From assembly GCF_013377495.2 (NCBI RefSeq), contig NC_066363.1:8876001-8940000 (forward strand): a stretch of 64,000 nt of DNA, given 5' to 3'. Under the pieces are notes generated by a model. It did no database searches. It was not told where the DNA came from and saw nothing but the letters and a program-made list of their open reading frames with translations. Of the stretch, positions 1-11,850 are shown piece by piece. How positions within the stretch are numbered: the stretch's first letter is position 1; every line of letters begins with the position of its first letter. The translations under genes were made by a program, and so were the position numbers. Source of the stretch: Cygnus atratus (taxonomy: Eukaryota > Chordata > Aves > Anseriformes > Anatidae).

Positions 1-13
1 TTTGTCTCTACAG

Positions 14-102
14 AGTTTACAGATGCTTCCTCAACAACGGAAAGCCATAGCAAAATTTAAGGAGCCAGCACATGCTTTAGCATTTCAACAGAAATTCCAC
101 AG
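14..102 (+). CDS. RBM33: RBM33 penultimate coding exon (partial gene)
   Basis: This exon sits between a pyrimidine-AG acceptor (ends at 13) and a GTAAGC donor (starts at 103). It is open in one frame for 29 codons plus two bases (phase 2), beginning SLQMLPQQRKAIAKF and ending in a split Arg codon. I recognise this as the extreme C-terminus of RBM33, an RNA-binding protein linked in the literature to export of GC-rich transcripts and to m6A/ALKBH5 biology; that role is from memory. Position supports the call: in amniotes RBM33 lies next to SHH and points towards its 3' end, as here. The rest of the gene lies left of the window. The 186-bp intron that follows is short. The identification rests on recall of the C-terminal sequence plus synteny, not on a search. 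Confidence 0.85.
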
Positions 103-288
103 GTAAGCACGCACTGCTGCAACCTTTGGTTCACTCCCTCCCTTCAAAAGATGAAATTAGTCTCCTCTGATCAATGTTTCTCTTAATCCATTCAAGCATC
201 AGTTTATTGGTGACCTTCATAGAACCTTCTTGTCTGATCTCTATCCCTAGAATAAGCTTGAGTACGAGTTTTACGTTTCTTTTAACAG

Positions 289-337
289 GCACATGATAGA
301 TCTGTCCCACATAAATGTGGCACTGATAGTTGAGTGA
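289..337 (+). CDS. RBM33: RBM33 terminal coding exon with stop
   Basis: A TTTTAACAG acceptor ends at 288. The first G completes the Arg codon left by the previous exon, and 15 codons follow (HMIDLSHINVALIVE) before TGA at 335-337. Spliced to the 14-102 exon, the tail reads without interruption, and phases 2/2 match. The hydrophobic end NVALIVE matches my memory of the RBM33 C-terminus. It is too short to appear as a stand-alone ORF. No further acceptor with an open frame is needed, since the stop lies in this exon. Confidence 0.85.
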
Positions 338-3176
338 TGTCTGCTGAGAAATACATACACTAACAGAAGCCTATTGTGGAGCGACACGAGACACGGTGGC
401 ACAACCATCGGGTTCTGAAACCTTTCAGCTTACAGTCTTTAATTGCCATGTTGAACTACAGAAAGCAGCGAGATGTCCTCAAGAAGAGCTGAACTTGAGA
501 GGGATCTGCAAAGGTGGAATTTCTGTTCAGTTTGTTCATGTTCTGTTGTAACCACATGGAACTACAGATTTTTTCAAAATGCTTACAGTGCATGCAGACA
601 CTGTTCTTCAAGATACTACTGTGTGACCACAGTGACTTGACAGAGAACGTTTACACCGAAAGATCTAAAAACTTTCTTCATAGCAAAGAATATTTGATAA
701 TGGTTGCTCTTATCTTCAGTGCAAGGTATTTGAATGAGAACTGACTTTTCTAAACAAAACACGTTAGTTACGTTGTATATCTGAGAGCATAGAAAGTATT
801 CTTGCATAGATTTAAACGTGGTCTACTTCACTGAATAGCAGCAGTAAGCTGAGAAGCTTCGGAGGTGACACTGGAAAACTGTAGTTTCTATCTTTGTAAA
901 TACGTTAAGTCTGTCTTTGCATTTTCTATTCCAACACAGACTTCCATCTTCTCCTTCCAACTCCACTTGTTCCATAAAACACTGTGTAGGAATAACATTG
1001 CTGTATTTTCCCTTGGATTTTAAAAACAAGGATCTTTGCCCTTCAGTAGCATCCTGGGGTAGTTAAATCCAAGTTGTAACTAAGTTGTTTTAAATGATGT
1101 TACCAGATACAAGGAAAAAGAAGTATTTAGTGGCTCACTTAAAAAAAAGTTACACAGGAAGAGCGGTGCATTCCTAATAGTTCTTTTGGGCTAGTGTTTC
1201 ATAATCGCCTTATGCTTTATTTTGATTAGTTTTTTTTTCCTTTGAGATTTACTTTGACTAATGCTGAACCATAAGAAACCCATAACTGAAAGGATTTAGT
1301 TTGATGTGTTGTTCCCAATACATACAGGACTATAAGGACGTTGTGAATCTGCTGGTGAACGTGGCAGTTCCCCAAAATTATGTGCAAACATTAAGGAGCT
1401 TATATTTTATTCAAAGTAAAATTCATAATATTTCCTTTTGGTTAGAACCATTTAGATGGTATTGCCAAAGGAACAATTTTTTTCAGTTACTTCTGAATAA
1501 ACTTATTAAAATGTCATCTTTATATTGGATTGAAGTTTTTATGAACATTTCCTTAGTTTTTAGACTGTGAGCTTTTGCTTCATCCTTTATTTTAGGAATA
1601 CTATTAAGCCTTCCACCTACTATTGAATGGGGGGACTTAAAGTTTGTAGATTTGTTACCTGAGCAACCACAGAACACCACCATTGGTATGTAATGGAACA
1701 GCTGTGAATGGGGGCCAAAACAGAAGGATGAACTAAGCAAGTTTAAGTTTATAGTAGCATAGATTTTTTTTAAAGGTTTAATGGTAACTAAGTCATAGAG
1801 ACCCATCTGGCTTTCTTACAGAAAGATTGGTCCAGGCTTTCAATTAAGTAAAAGTTGCTTAAAAAATAATAATGATTAATAAATACTGTTGAGTCTTCTA
1901 GGTAAAACTGCTTTTGTTCACTGAAATAATACAGAGTAATGTGGTACTTTGGAAATAATTGCACTGGGAAAAAATTATAAAGAGTGCTGTGAGCCCATTT
2001 ACAACAAACATAGTGACAAGATGCAATAACATCATGAGACTATTAATGTGGAAGTGAGTTTTATACCTGTCTGTGTAGTTCCCCATTTAAGCATATTTCT
2101 TAATTACATTCAGCACATACAGTGCTGTTAGTGCTTCAGATAGGCCTAAGCCCAGGACAAAGAACGAGTCTCAGGTAGGAAGTGCCCGGTGGAAGCTGAC
2201 TCTGAAGACCAATGCCAGGTGATGGCGGTGACTGGCTCTGCCAAGGGCGGTGTAGTTCCTCACTTCCATGAGCACTAGGACTGCTGTGCTACCTCCTCAG
2301 GTTATGTCATTTTTATTTTTAAAAATAAATTCTTATCTTTAAAATGAGTCATTAAACAGTTATCCACCCCACTGTTAGGAAGCAGCTTCTCTGTGCTGAG
2401 AAGGATGGGAAGACATCTAGGAATGGAGCACTAATAGTGTGTGTCTGGAAATCTGGGCTAGATGTGAATGCCAGACAGGCCAGCAGCTGAGTTCAGCAGT
2501 AGGAACATCTGCAGTTGATCAGCTGTCCTGTCATAAGCATGTGTTATTGGGGTTGGAGGGTTTCTTGGAGCCTGATAATATGGGTTTGATTCAAAAGTCA
2601 AAGAAGTTTGTAGAAACGCTCCTGCTTTGGGTTTTGAATCTATCCCAAAGAGGCTGAGGTTCAGTCAACTTAAACAAGTTTTAAGAATTTTTATTCAGTT
2701 GGGGTTTTTAAAAAAAAAATAAATGACAAAAATGGGTGACTTTGAAACAAAGAAGTGAAATTGCCTCAGATCTATTTAAATGTAGGAGGCAACGTAAACA
2801 ATGCCTGTTTAATGACTAGATGGATCCTCTTTAAAGGTGGTTGCAGTAGATTGTTGCTTGTGCATAGACAATGTACAGCGCATTGCTGGTTATTTTAGCT
2901 GCTTATTGCAGTAGCTGGATATCAGAACCACGTGTACTATATGTATGTATGTCTATATGCATTTTATTATACACATACATACATACGCACACCCTGTATT
3001 GTCACCATATCTTTCTAATACCTTAAACTCAGTAGCAAAAGTAGCAATTAGGTGAGTCACTTGTGAAAATGCTTGTGTTTTGTTAGTTCTCAAATTCTAA
3101 CTTAAAACTGGATCTGTTGGCAATGATCAGTTTGAGTGATACATCTCTTCTAGTTCTATTTGTTGTCTCCTCCCCG

Positions 3177-3211
3177 CCCCCCCCCCCCCCCCAAAAAAAA
3201 AAAAAAAAAAA
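3177..3211. repeat. Abutting homopolymers C16 and A19
   Basis: Sixteen C (3177-3192) are followed directly by nineteen A (3193-3211), inside the proposed RBM33 3' UTR. Length is likely polymorphic and prone to sequencing error. Confidence 0.9.
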
Positions 3212-6200
3212 GGAAGTAGAGGTAAAGCTAGATGAACGTGTTATATCCATGTTCTCTTTCAGCACGTAGTTAAATCTGAACATCTTAAGTTAACTTTCTT
3301 GGAAGATCTGTTGCAACCATTATCTTGTTCTTTCTTGATCATGCATTCAAAATACAATGCAAAAAAAAAAAAGGAGCATTTAATGTAGTATGTAAATATT
3401 GAACTTTTAAAATTAAAATGTTACTCAAAGTGCTTACAGTCAAACACATCTTAGCTACTTGTTAGTTTTTTGTGTTGTCTTATCTAAGTTTAATGGATAC
3501 AGTTCCATAAATGTTGATGTGTTTTTGTGTATATCTTCAAATTTTTATAAAGATGCTAGTAAGTCAATACATACATCCTGATCTGTGTATTATTTGTTCA
3601 CAATTTTTATCAGCATAATTTTATAATGATTTTAATAGGCAACTCCAGTAGGTGATTATATTGAGCCATCTTTTTTTTTGGAATTATTTTGTTTTCATCT
3701 GTAGCACTGGAGAATTCACTTCATAACTAATCATATTTTGCTTTGACTGAAAGATTGGATTGGCCATATGATCTGTGGTATATAAGTAAAATGTTCTACA
3801 TAAAAAAGGAAAGGTTTTTAAAAAGCTCAACGTTAAAGGGAAAACAGAGTACACTGTCAGACTAAGGCATGGGTTTCTAGGTCTGTTCGGTTCTGCTGTA
3901 CAAGTACAGATAGGTCTGCTTTGTAATACTGTTCTCAAAAGTTTGGGCTATTTTCGTTTTACACATAATTCAAGTTGGTCTTGTAAAACTTGCTTTCATC
4001 ACAGTGTTAGCAATTGACGTGGCACATAATGTACGATGAAACAATTTGGAGTGTTTGAAAAGCTCAGTACAATTGTTGCTAGGTAGGAGGAAGATGGGTC
4101 TGTAGCATTTTCACAGCTGAAGGAGCTGCCATGCAAATGTTTTTCCTCTAAGTAGTGGTAAGAGTAAATTTAGACAGGGTGATTGTTCTTGGTCCACCTA
4201 TATATCACCAGTATGACTTCAAGAAGAATATTGGCATCCCATCTGTAAAGTATCTTCAAGATACGTAGCTTATTCCCCAGTTTAATTCTGAAAATTAACT
4301 TCAGATTTCCAAATTTCTGTTTAAAAAAATAAAAATAAGGCCACTGAAATGCCAAGTAGACTGAGCATTTTAGTTTTTTGATGTTAGGTTTCCACTGCAA
4401 GTGTTTAGACAAGATTTTTTATAAAACTAGGTTATTTGAGAACATGTGCCTTGAGGGTCTTCGTAGTTTTTTTTTTCTCAACATAATCTAGCTACTTGGG
4501 ATAAGAAAAAATTTTTACTTTTCAGATTTTTTTAATATATTTTTTAGATATAGTATCCTCTGTTTAGCTTCATATTGTGCAGTTACCTGAGAAACTGCTG
4601 TATGCATTTTCTATGGTTACAGAAAGTAACTGTGTGTATGTATGTGTGCGTGGGTGTGCTGCCCTTATACTTCGGGTGAGAGGGCGGGAGGGAGGGTGTG
4701 GGTTTTCATTTGCTGTTTTTTTTGCCTGTTTGTCGTACTGGGGAGATTTCCTGGATTTGTTCTCTGGCATAGTACTGTGTTGTTCTGTCCTTCGCCTGGT
4801 GCCGTGTTTGTTACGTGGGTTGTGATGCTCGAAGGTAGAAATCTAGTTTCACGTGCTCACTGTTAAAAAAAAGCATTTTTGTTCGTCGAGACATGAAACT
4901 TTTTTAAATTATTTTTTGTGCTTTTTAATTTTTAGCAGCATGTTGGATGAGAAATAAATTTGAAGGAAATAAACTGAACAGGTTGCAGAAAGTTAGCTAT
5001 ATTATAAAGGGTATGTATGGGTCATTTAGGGTAACATAGGGGTTTTGTTTCAATGTTACCTTAAATCATGCCCTAAACATTAATTCATAAACATAATCCT
5101 GGAAGTATTCTATCTTCAATTAGTATTAAATCCTAAGGATTTTATGTAAGGTTTTTTTGTAACCTAATTTTTAATCACGAAGATGACTTATTGTCTACAT
5201 GAGCACAGGGCCTTGTATACAAAATCTGATTCATATTGGATCCTTACGTATACCATCTTCTGGTACAATATGGTTGGGAAGGATCATTTTGTTCTTTATA
5301 ACACTACTTTTTGCAGGGTTGGTTTTTTGCTTTTTCTTTTTTAATTTATATTTTATATTTTTTATTTTTCTTTTTCTATTTCTATGCTTATTTTGGTGGA
5401 AAGTATGGTCCCTATTGCACTAGACAAAACCTCAAGGGGAAAGTTAATCTCACTGGGTCTTTTAGGTGCCTGTGTTGCTTTCTCACTTCTTGGTTGGATA
5501 CATGTTTTTCTAACTAACTGGAAATGGGCCTTGTATATACACAGCTTTTCAACACGTTGCATTCCTTGTTTCATGTAACAGTGCTCAGGTTAAGCCATTT
5601 TTTACCATCTGAATAATTTTAATCATTAGGAATGTTTTTGTAAAGGTGTATGGTTAAATGGAGCTGTATTGTGATGTTGTGTGTAGTTAGTTGGAAGATC
5701 ACAGTTTAAACAGCACTGCTGTGTTAATGTTGCATTCATTCAAAATTTTACGTTCAAAATCTATGTTCGAAATTTTCTCTATGTACATCTAATGGTTTTT
5801 AATATACGCTGTATTTTTTTTCCTAGTGTCTGTCAGGCTGACTTCTGAATAGTTTTATTTCCATTTAAATAATATTTTCTTTTGCAGGATTTCTTTTTCA
5901 GGCAGTGAAACTCTTCAACTGTTTAATTTCTAACTTATACACATTTTCACTTACAGACACACCAAAGATGAGATGCTAACTCTAATTTATTCACAGCTGA
6001 TCTTCTATGCCACTGTGTATAATTTTTATTGACACAAATTGCCCTTAGAATAAGTCAACTTTCTTTTCTCTTGTGGTGCCCTTTTCTTCTACCCTGTGCT
6101 TTACCTCATTTCCATCTCATTTGCCCCTATTTTTCCATTCCCACAAGGATATTTGTATCCTTGTTATGTTCTTGATCTTTTGACTCTACGTTCATCCCTC

Positions 6201-7046
6201 CAGACTTCATCCTATCTGAGTGCATAGCATGCAATCTTTTGCTGTATTTTCTGTTCTCTTCTCACTTACCGCTCTTCTGATATCTGAAGACTAAATCTTC
6301 CACACTGGAAGCATTAGCATACTGTATTTTTCTTTGCAGACTTTGTATACCTGAAGTTACATTTACAGGTGTCACACCTTAGGAGATGCAGCCCATACCA
6401 GAGCACTGGAGAAATACCACCTAACAGTTTTGCTTTGCAGTTTTACCTGTGTTGGAGAATTACAGCATTTTTATACATGTTCTAGCGTTTGTGGCAAGCC
6501 AGGAGGAAACAGGATTAACAACTCTTTTATCCTTTTTACTTTTTCAGGAGTTCTGTACTTGAATTCAGTGATAGTAATAGCACTTTTTTTATTGTCACTT
6601 AGAAATACAAGCACTGTCGACACAATTCTACCTCCTATTACTATTACTGAATGTGATCCTTCCTAACCTATAAAGTCTTAAATGCTGTATATATTTAGGT
6701 GTTTTGAGAATCATTTAAAATGTATTGCTCTAATCTGGATGACAGAGTTTGTTTATTAGCAGTTCAGAATATAAATTCAACAGCCGACTGTATCATTCTG
6801 ACTCCACTGGGGGTTCATCTGCCTCATGTTTTCTACAGCATCATCTGCACAAGCTGTTTACTTCATTTCTTGAATGTAACACTGAACTATACCAAATCCT
6901 CCACTTGCATAAGAGATCTTTGTCATACCTATTTAAGTGAATGTAAAAATGGCAACACAAAAATTATCTCATGCAAGTTTTTTTACGTGTAATTCCATGT
7001 TTACAATGTCAACATGCAAATATATTTATTGTACCTAAAATATGTG

Positions 7047-7052
7047 AATAAA
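7047..7052 (+). terminator. RBM33: Candidate poly(A) signal of RBM33
   Basis: AATAAA is followed within about 20 nt by a T/G-rich stretch (GCTTTGTTGTCTTTTGATG), the usual arrangement of hexamer, cleavage site and downstream element. A second AATAAA at 7388-7393 is an alternative distal site. RNA data would be needed to choose. Confidence 0.5.
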
Positions 7053-7075
7053 ACTTTATTTTCCTCAAGATTGCT

Positions 7076-7819
7076 TTGTTGTCTTTTGATGTGCAACTTG
7101 AACTTCAAACTTGCCATGAAAAGCTGTACATACCATATTTTACTGTGGTAGCATCCCTGGGCCCCTGCTTTTACATCAGTGCTGTAGTGTAGGGTTCTTT
7201 CAGAGCTGTACAAAGGTGTCCTGAACAGAAAAACAAATGACTGAGGACAGGTGATTGTACATGGGGCTTGTGCTTGCGTGAATAGCTGAAAGGATCTTGA
7301 GGCTAACAAGTACCTCATAACATGAGTATAGGAGAAACACGTGAGTTTAAAAGCCTTTCTGTTTTTTTCAGCTGTACTGACATACCCAATAAAAGATCTC
7401 CTCTGCTTTTATGTCATAACTATAAGCTAGTTAAAGGAGCTCTCAACAAATTCAATATGGTCACCATCAGTTATATTATGAACACAATTCTGTCAACATA
7501 AGTAGAGGCTAATTCCACCGGCATACTGTGTATTCAGATAAGAGGTCAGAATCTGCCTTTTTCCACTTAGTAATAGTTTTATAATTTGTTAAAATTATTC
7601 ACAGAGGAAAATGTAGTAAATCACACTATCACCCTGGTATCACTTAAGTGGCTACTGGTCATCCAGCATATACATTTTCACTGAAGAATTGAAGAATAGC
7701 ATGTCACGTTGTTACTGGGGGTAGATCTCAAGGGAACATCATGACCTGAAAAATAATCTTCCTTTCTAATAACATACTTAGGATCAGCCATAGCAGTCCT
7801 TGTGATTTCTAGAAGTTTC
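7076..7819. other. Intergenic sequence between RBM33 and the LTR
   Basis: No gene, RNA or clear repeat is visible. It holds the alternative AATAAA at 7388-7393; a longer RBM33 isoform could extend to about 7410. Confidence 0.4.
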
Positions 7820-8843
7820 TGGTGGTTTCACCCAGCTGGGCAGCTGAACTCCACCGCAGCCATTCTCTCACTCCCCTCCTCAAAGGAGGAGGGGGAGAAA
7901 ATACAATAGAAAGGGCTCAAGGGTTGAGATAAAGACAGGGAGATCCCTCAACAGTTACTGTCATGGGCAAAGCAGCCAACAGTATAATTTATTGCCTATT
8001 AACAAGCTAGAGCCATGAGAAACTAAAAGCAAAAAACACCTTCCCCCATCTACCCTCTTCTACATCCTCTCCCCAAGTGACACAGGGGAATGGGGACTGG
8101 GGCCTGCGGTCAGTCCGTGAGGCTTTGTCCCCGCCGCTCCCTCACCGTCCCTCTGCCCCTGCTCCACAGGGGTTCCCTCCCACGGGATGCCGTCCTTCCC
8201 GAACTGAGCCTGCGGGGGCTGCCCACAGGCAGCAGCTCTTCAAGAACTGCTCCCACACGGCTCCGTACCACGGGGTCCATCCCCCAGGAGCAAACTGCTC
8301 CAGCACGGGTCCCCCACGGGCGGCAGCTCCCCCCAGACCCCCTGCTCCTGCGTGGGCTCCTCTCCATGGGCTGCAGCTCCGGCCCGGGGCCTGCTCCTGC
8401 GGGGGCTCTCCATGGGCCGCAGCCTCCTCCAGGCCACATCCACCTGCTCCACCGGGGGCTCCTCCACGGGCTGCAGCGTGGAGATCTGCTCCGTGTGGGA
8501 CCCATGGGCTGCAGGGGGACAGCCTGCTCCACCAGGGGCCTCTCCACAGGCCGCAGGGGAACTTGTGCTGTGTGCCTGGAGCACCTCCTGCTGCGCTCAC
8601 CTGGGGGGCTGCAGGGCTGCTTCTCACTCCTTGCTCTCTTTCATTTTTCTTGCTTTCTTAAATCTGCTCTCCCAGAGGCCCAACCAGCATCACTCACTGG
8701 CTCAGCTCTGGCCAGTGGCAGGTCCCTTTGGAGCTGGCCGGAGCTGGCTCTGATCTGACATGGGGCAGCTGCTGGGCTCTGCTCACAGAGGCCACCCCTG
8801 CAGCCACCCTACTACCAGAACCTTGCCACGTAAACCCAATACA
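7820..8843 (-). mobile_element. Solo LTR-like element, avian ERVL-type
   Basis: A GC-rich block of about 1 kb, unlike its AT-rich flanks, that I recognise as a high-copy avian LTR. On the minus strand it begins TGTATTGGGTTTACG (8843) and ends in ...GAAACCACCA (7820), so it has TG...CA ends. An AATAAA lies on the minus strand at 7993-7988, near the 3' end as expected for an LTR. The middle (about 8140-8600) is made of imperfect repeats built on GGAGCAG/CTGCAGCCC-like words. No gag, pol or env sequence flanks it, so it is a solitary LTR. No convincing target-site duplication was seen; the ends may be off by a few bases. Overlapping ORFs up to 222 codons come from the GC-rich repeats and are not genes. 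Confidence 0.8.
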
Positions 8844-9189
8844 AATTTAAAATTTCCCACCAATTAACTTGTTATTTTTTATGAAACTGTAAGCAGTATT
8901 CATGCAGTAGTGTGTTTTGAGGATTGGAAGACTAAACCTTCAGCTGGAGGCTGGCAAATGCAAAGTTATAGAGGAAATCAATGGGACTAAAAACTAGCTA
9001 TTGAAGGGATGGAAAGGGAGTGACCAAGGGAGGAATAAGTAAGCCTTTAAAATCAAATTTTGAGATGCTGAGTGGAGTGCTTCAAAAATTGGTCTTGATT
9101 GACCTTGATTAATTTGTAATGATTCGGGCATGAAGAGTTGGGAGCGCGTTCACCAAGCGTGCTGGGAGACGCGTGAGGGAGGGCTTGAG
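8844..9189. other. Intergenic sequence between LTR and CR1-like fragment
   Basis: AT-rich and without coding signal. The right part (about 8920-9189) may be the eroded 5' side of the CR1-like fragment that follows, but I could not match it. Confidence 0.3.
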
Positions 9190-9545
9190 TGAGGAGGAGG
9201 AGGAGGACTGGAGCATCTTACAGGAATTGGATGAGCTAGAGAATTAGAATAATAAAGATGAGATTAAATTAAATCTTGCAAAGTGCAAGAGCATGCACTC
9301 TGGTATTAATAAGTAAGGGTTTTAGCTGTAAGCTGAGAGTTGCCAAGAAAAAGGAAGAGGGAGAGCAGTGAATTAATTGCAGATAGCTGATCTACAGATG
9401 TGGTGAGCCATGGAGGGGGGGGAAAAAAAAAAAAAAAAAAAAAGCCTTTTCGGGATCAATGTGTCAGGCACTTCCAGAACTGAAGTAGAAGTATGTGTAT
9501 GTATATTATGAGGAATTAGTGCTGGACTTCAAAATACAAAGCAAC
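9190..9545 (+). mobile_element. Ancient CR1-like LINE fragment
   Basis: The stretch resembles the conserved segment of old avian/reptilian CR1-type LINE reverse transcriptase. It has a GAGATTAAATTAAAT...GCAAAGTGCAAGAGCATGCA part (about 9258-9296), then TTTTAGCTGTAAGCTG (about 9321-9336), and after a G/A tract a part like GGGATCAATGTGTCAGGCA followed by CTTCCAG. The order agrees with what I remember of the family. It has no open frame. A G8-A21 tract (9415-9443) interrupts the match. Ends are approximate. Confidence 0.6.
9415..9443. repeat. G8-A21 homopolymer pair within the CR1-like fragment
   Basis: Eight G (9415-9422) are followed by twenty-one A (9423-9443). It splits the CR1-like match, so it arose or expanded after that insertion. 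Confidence 0.85.
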
Positions 9546-11659
9546 TCCCTCCCCACTGCCCCAAGTAGAACCCCCCTGTGAATATTGCTTTTAAGGGGAT
9601 TTTTTTTTTAATTTTATTTATTTTTTGAATGGTTCAGCTGTCAAAGATTTTCTCTGCTTTTCTCTACATGTTCTGCCTTTCAAATACTAGGGCTTAAACT
9701 ACAGAAAACATCCTCACATTGCTTCAATGAGAATTGACTGGTCACACAGCACCACTGCTCCTTGGTTTCAAGTATCAGTCCTGGTAACTGTGGGATGTTT
9801 ATTACATATTTTCACCCACCCATGTTCACTGTTTTGCAATGATCACTGAGGAAGGTATGTCTTCAGCTGGCAAAAAAAAGTAGAGGTGATGGCCTGGGAA
9901 AGTCATTCTATGGAGATGTGCTCTGCATTGTGGAGGCTCTGGAGAGGACACACGAGGTGAACATTTCCAATTCTTCTTATTCTAGTGCTCTATTCCAATA
10001 ATTGTTAGTTGCTAATTAACAACCAGTTTTCATGAAATTACTGATAAAAGGACTGTACTCCCATGAGAAGGATTTTATGACAACAGAGCGAGAGTTGCCC
10101 ATCAGCCTTTTCCAATCCTGTTTCCTTGGGTTGCAAACAAATTAGGCTGTCTTCCAAAAAGGGAAACTTTGGTATTCCCTTACAACATCGCACAATCTTT
10201 ACTTGGAGAAAAGTTAACAAGAAAGGAAGGAGAGCATTTTTGCATTTTTTTTCCCCTCCTACATGCACCTATGTGGTGAATCAGGTGCACAACACCACGC
10301 TCAGTGCCTTGCACATCCCCAGTTAATGGGGATCCCACCCTGCAGGGATTGAGGGCAGTGGAAATAGCTAAGAGCTTAAAATAAAAATGTAAAAGAAAGT
10401 TCTTCCATGTGTTTTAATAGTGGCCAAAAGGTATTCAGGGGGTTGGAATTCCTCTCTGCCCTGATAGCCGTCATCCCAGAGGAGGCTGGGGGCTTTATGT
10501 AGCTTATTTGTCTAATGGAAGATAGATTACAGGGAGCGTGGGCACTCTCAAGTATGCAGTGTCTGTTTAGCACTGCGCAGAGAAAAGTGGTTCCAGCTCA
10601 GGTACTTATAAGCATATGATACAATTTGGGTAATATATATTAGTAGCGGTGGCTGGCATCAAGTATTCTGCACACAGGCAAAATTAAGTTTACTTATTTC
10701 TTATCTAATTGTTTTTGGTTGTTTTTTTTGTTTGTTTGTTTTGTTTGTTTGTTTTTACATCTTTCTGAAATCTCATTTCTTAAGAAAAGTTGATAGAAAA
10801 TGAGATCAGAAATAACACTTCTTCTGTGTGACCACCATTCGGATTCTTACCACTGTGTGCTTAGGTAGGTCTTTAATAAAACAGAGGGTCTGCTTTGAAT
10901 TTGCTCTACGATGGGTCTAATGTTCCCTTGCAGGTATTTGGTGGCCCTTAAGTCAGCCTATTCTTTGTCACTGCCTATCATTTGCTTTTCCTTATTATTA
11001 CTATTAACATTGAAAATGGGCCTTCTGCAAACAGTGGCTGGATTCAAAACCTTAGCTCCAGTGAAGTGGCAGGGACTTCGTCAGTGGAGCCCAGGAACCC
11101 TTGGACCATAAAAACAGGTTTTTGCTATTTCACTGCCACCACCAAATGCAATTTCAGCCTGGATCTTTGTGTCACAAAAGCTGTCGTGGAAGACAAATCC
11201 CATTTAACTGAATAAGGTGATAATTTGTTGGTATATTCCCCATCTTAAACACTGCCACAAGCTGGTCCCTCTGCAAAGTGATGCCACCCAGCTTCTATTG
11301 CTATAAACCTTTCAGGCTGTTTAAGGGTGCTAGTTTATTGGAAGGGGCTTGTTTTCATCCACTGGGGTCAGGAAAATCCACGGATCACATTGAAACTTAG
11401 AAGACACAGTTGTTCCCAGGTCTTCCCTGTGCTGCCGTTAATCAGCCGCACCCAGAGGGAGGGTGCACTTCTCCTTTAATGGGGGCGAGGAGCAGGAGGA
11501 AGGCAATCATCCCTCATCAGCCAGACCCTCAATCACTGCACTTCACACAGCTGGGGGTATGCAACCTCATCTTCATTTGAAAATTTTAGTACCTTTTCTC
11601 TTAGCCACCTCCATTTTATGCTTTTTCTTTTTTTCACCCCCCCCCCTCATAAATTTTTA
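9546..11659. other. Intergenic, no gene seen
   Basis: Mixed-composition sequence with a TTTG-rich microsatellite near 10714-10755. ORFs of 62-77 codons have no family signature. Nothing else is supported. Confidence 0.5.
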
Positions 11660-11850
11660 TGATTTTTTTTAAGGAGAATTTATGAGCAAAATGGCAGAGA
11701 ACGCATGAAATGTAGAACAGCTAAAAGGCTATCATGGTGGTAAATGAGGCTAAATGGTGATATACCACCAGCTGTTTAGAGTTCAGTGATTGAGCCTAGC
11801 TGACAAGAAATAATTACCTCCTCTCTGAGAGGTGAAATGGGTTCTCACAC
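11660..11850. promoter_or_regulatory. CNE-like block, RBM33-SHH interval
   Basis: A non-repetitive, balanced AT-rich stretch with ATTTATGAGCAAAATGG, CAGCTGTTTAGAG and GAAATAATTACC (a TAATTA homeodomain core near 11811). Its texture resembles conserved non-coding elements at developmental genes. No alignment supports this. Confidence 0.25.

Larger units (their letters stand above)
338..7075 (+). other. RBM33: Probable long 3' UTR of RBM33
   Basis: After the RBM33 stop the sequence is AT-rich, has no supportable coding exon and runs to a good cleavage context at about 7047-7080 (AATAAA, then a GT-rich stretch). I recall mammalian RBM33 mRNAs having a 3' UTR of several kb, so this reading is plausible. 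Earlier AATAAA copies (for example 1496-1501) could give shorter isoforms. Inside are a TATG/CATA microsatellite (about 2938-2995) and a C16-A19 homopolymer pair (3177-3211). The end is inferred. Confidence 0.5.

Noticed and set aside
1496..1501. AATAAA as the main RBM33 poly(A) signal
   Set aside because: Weak downstream context and much shorter than the long 3' UTR expected; kept only as a possible alternative site.
8077..8758. Overlapping ORFs on both strands, up to 222 codons
   Set aside because: They lie in the GC-rich repeats of the LTR, are open in several frames at once and have no domain.
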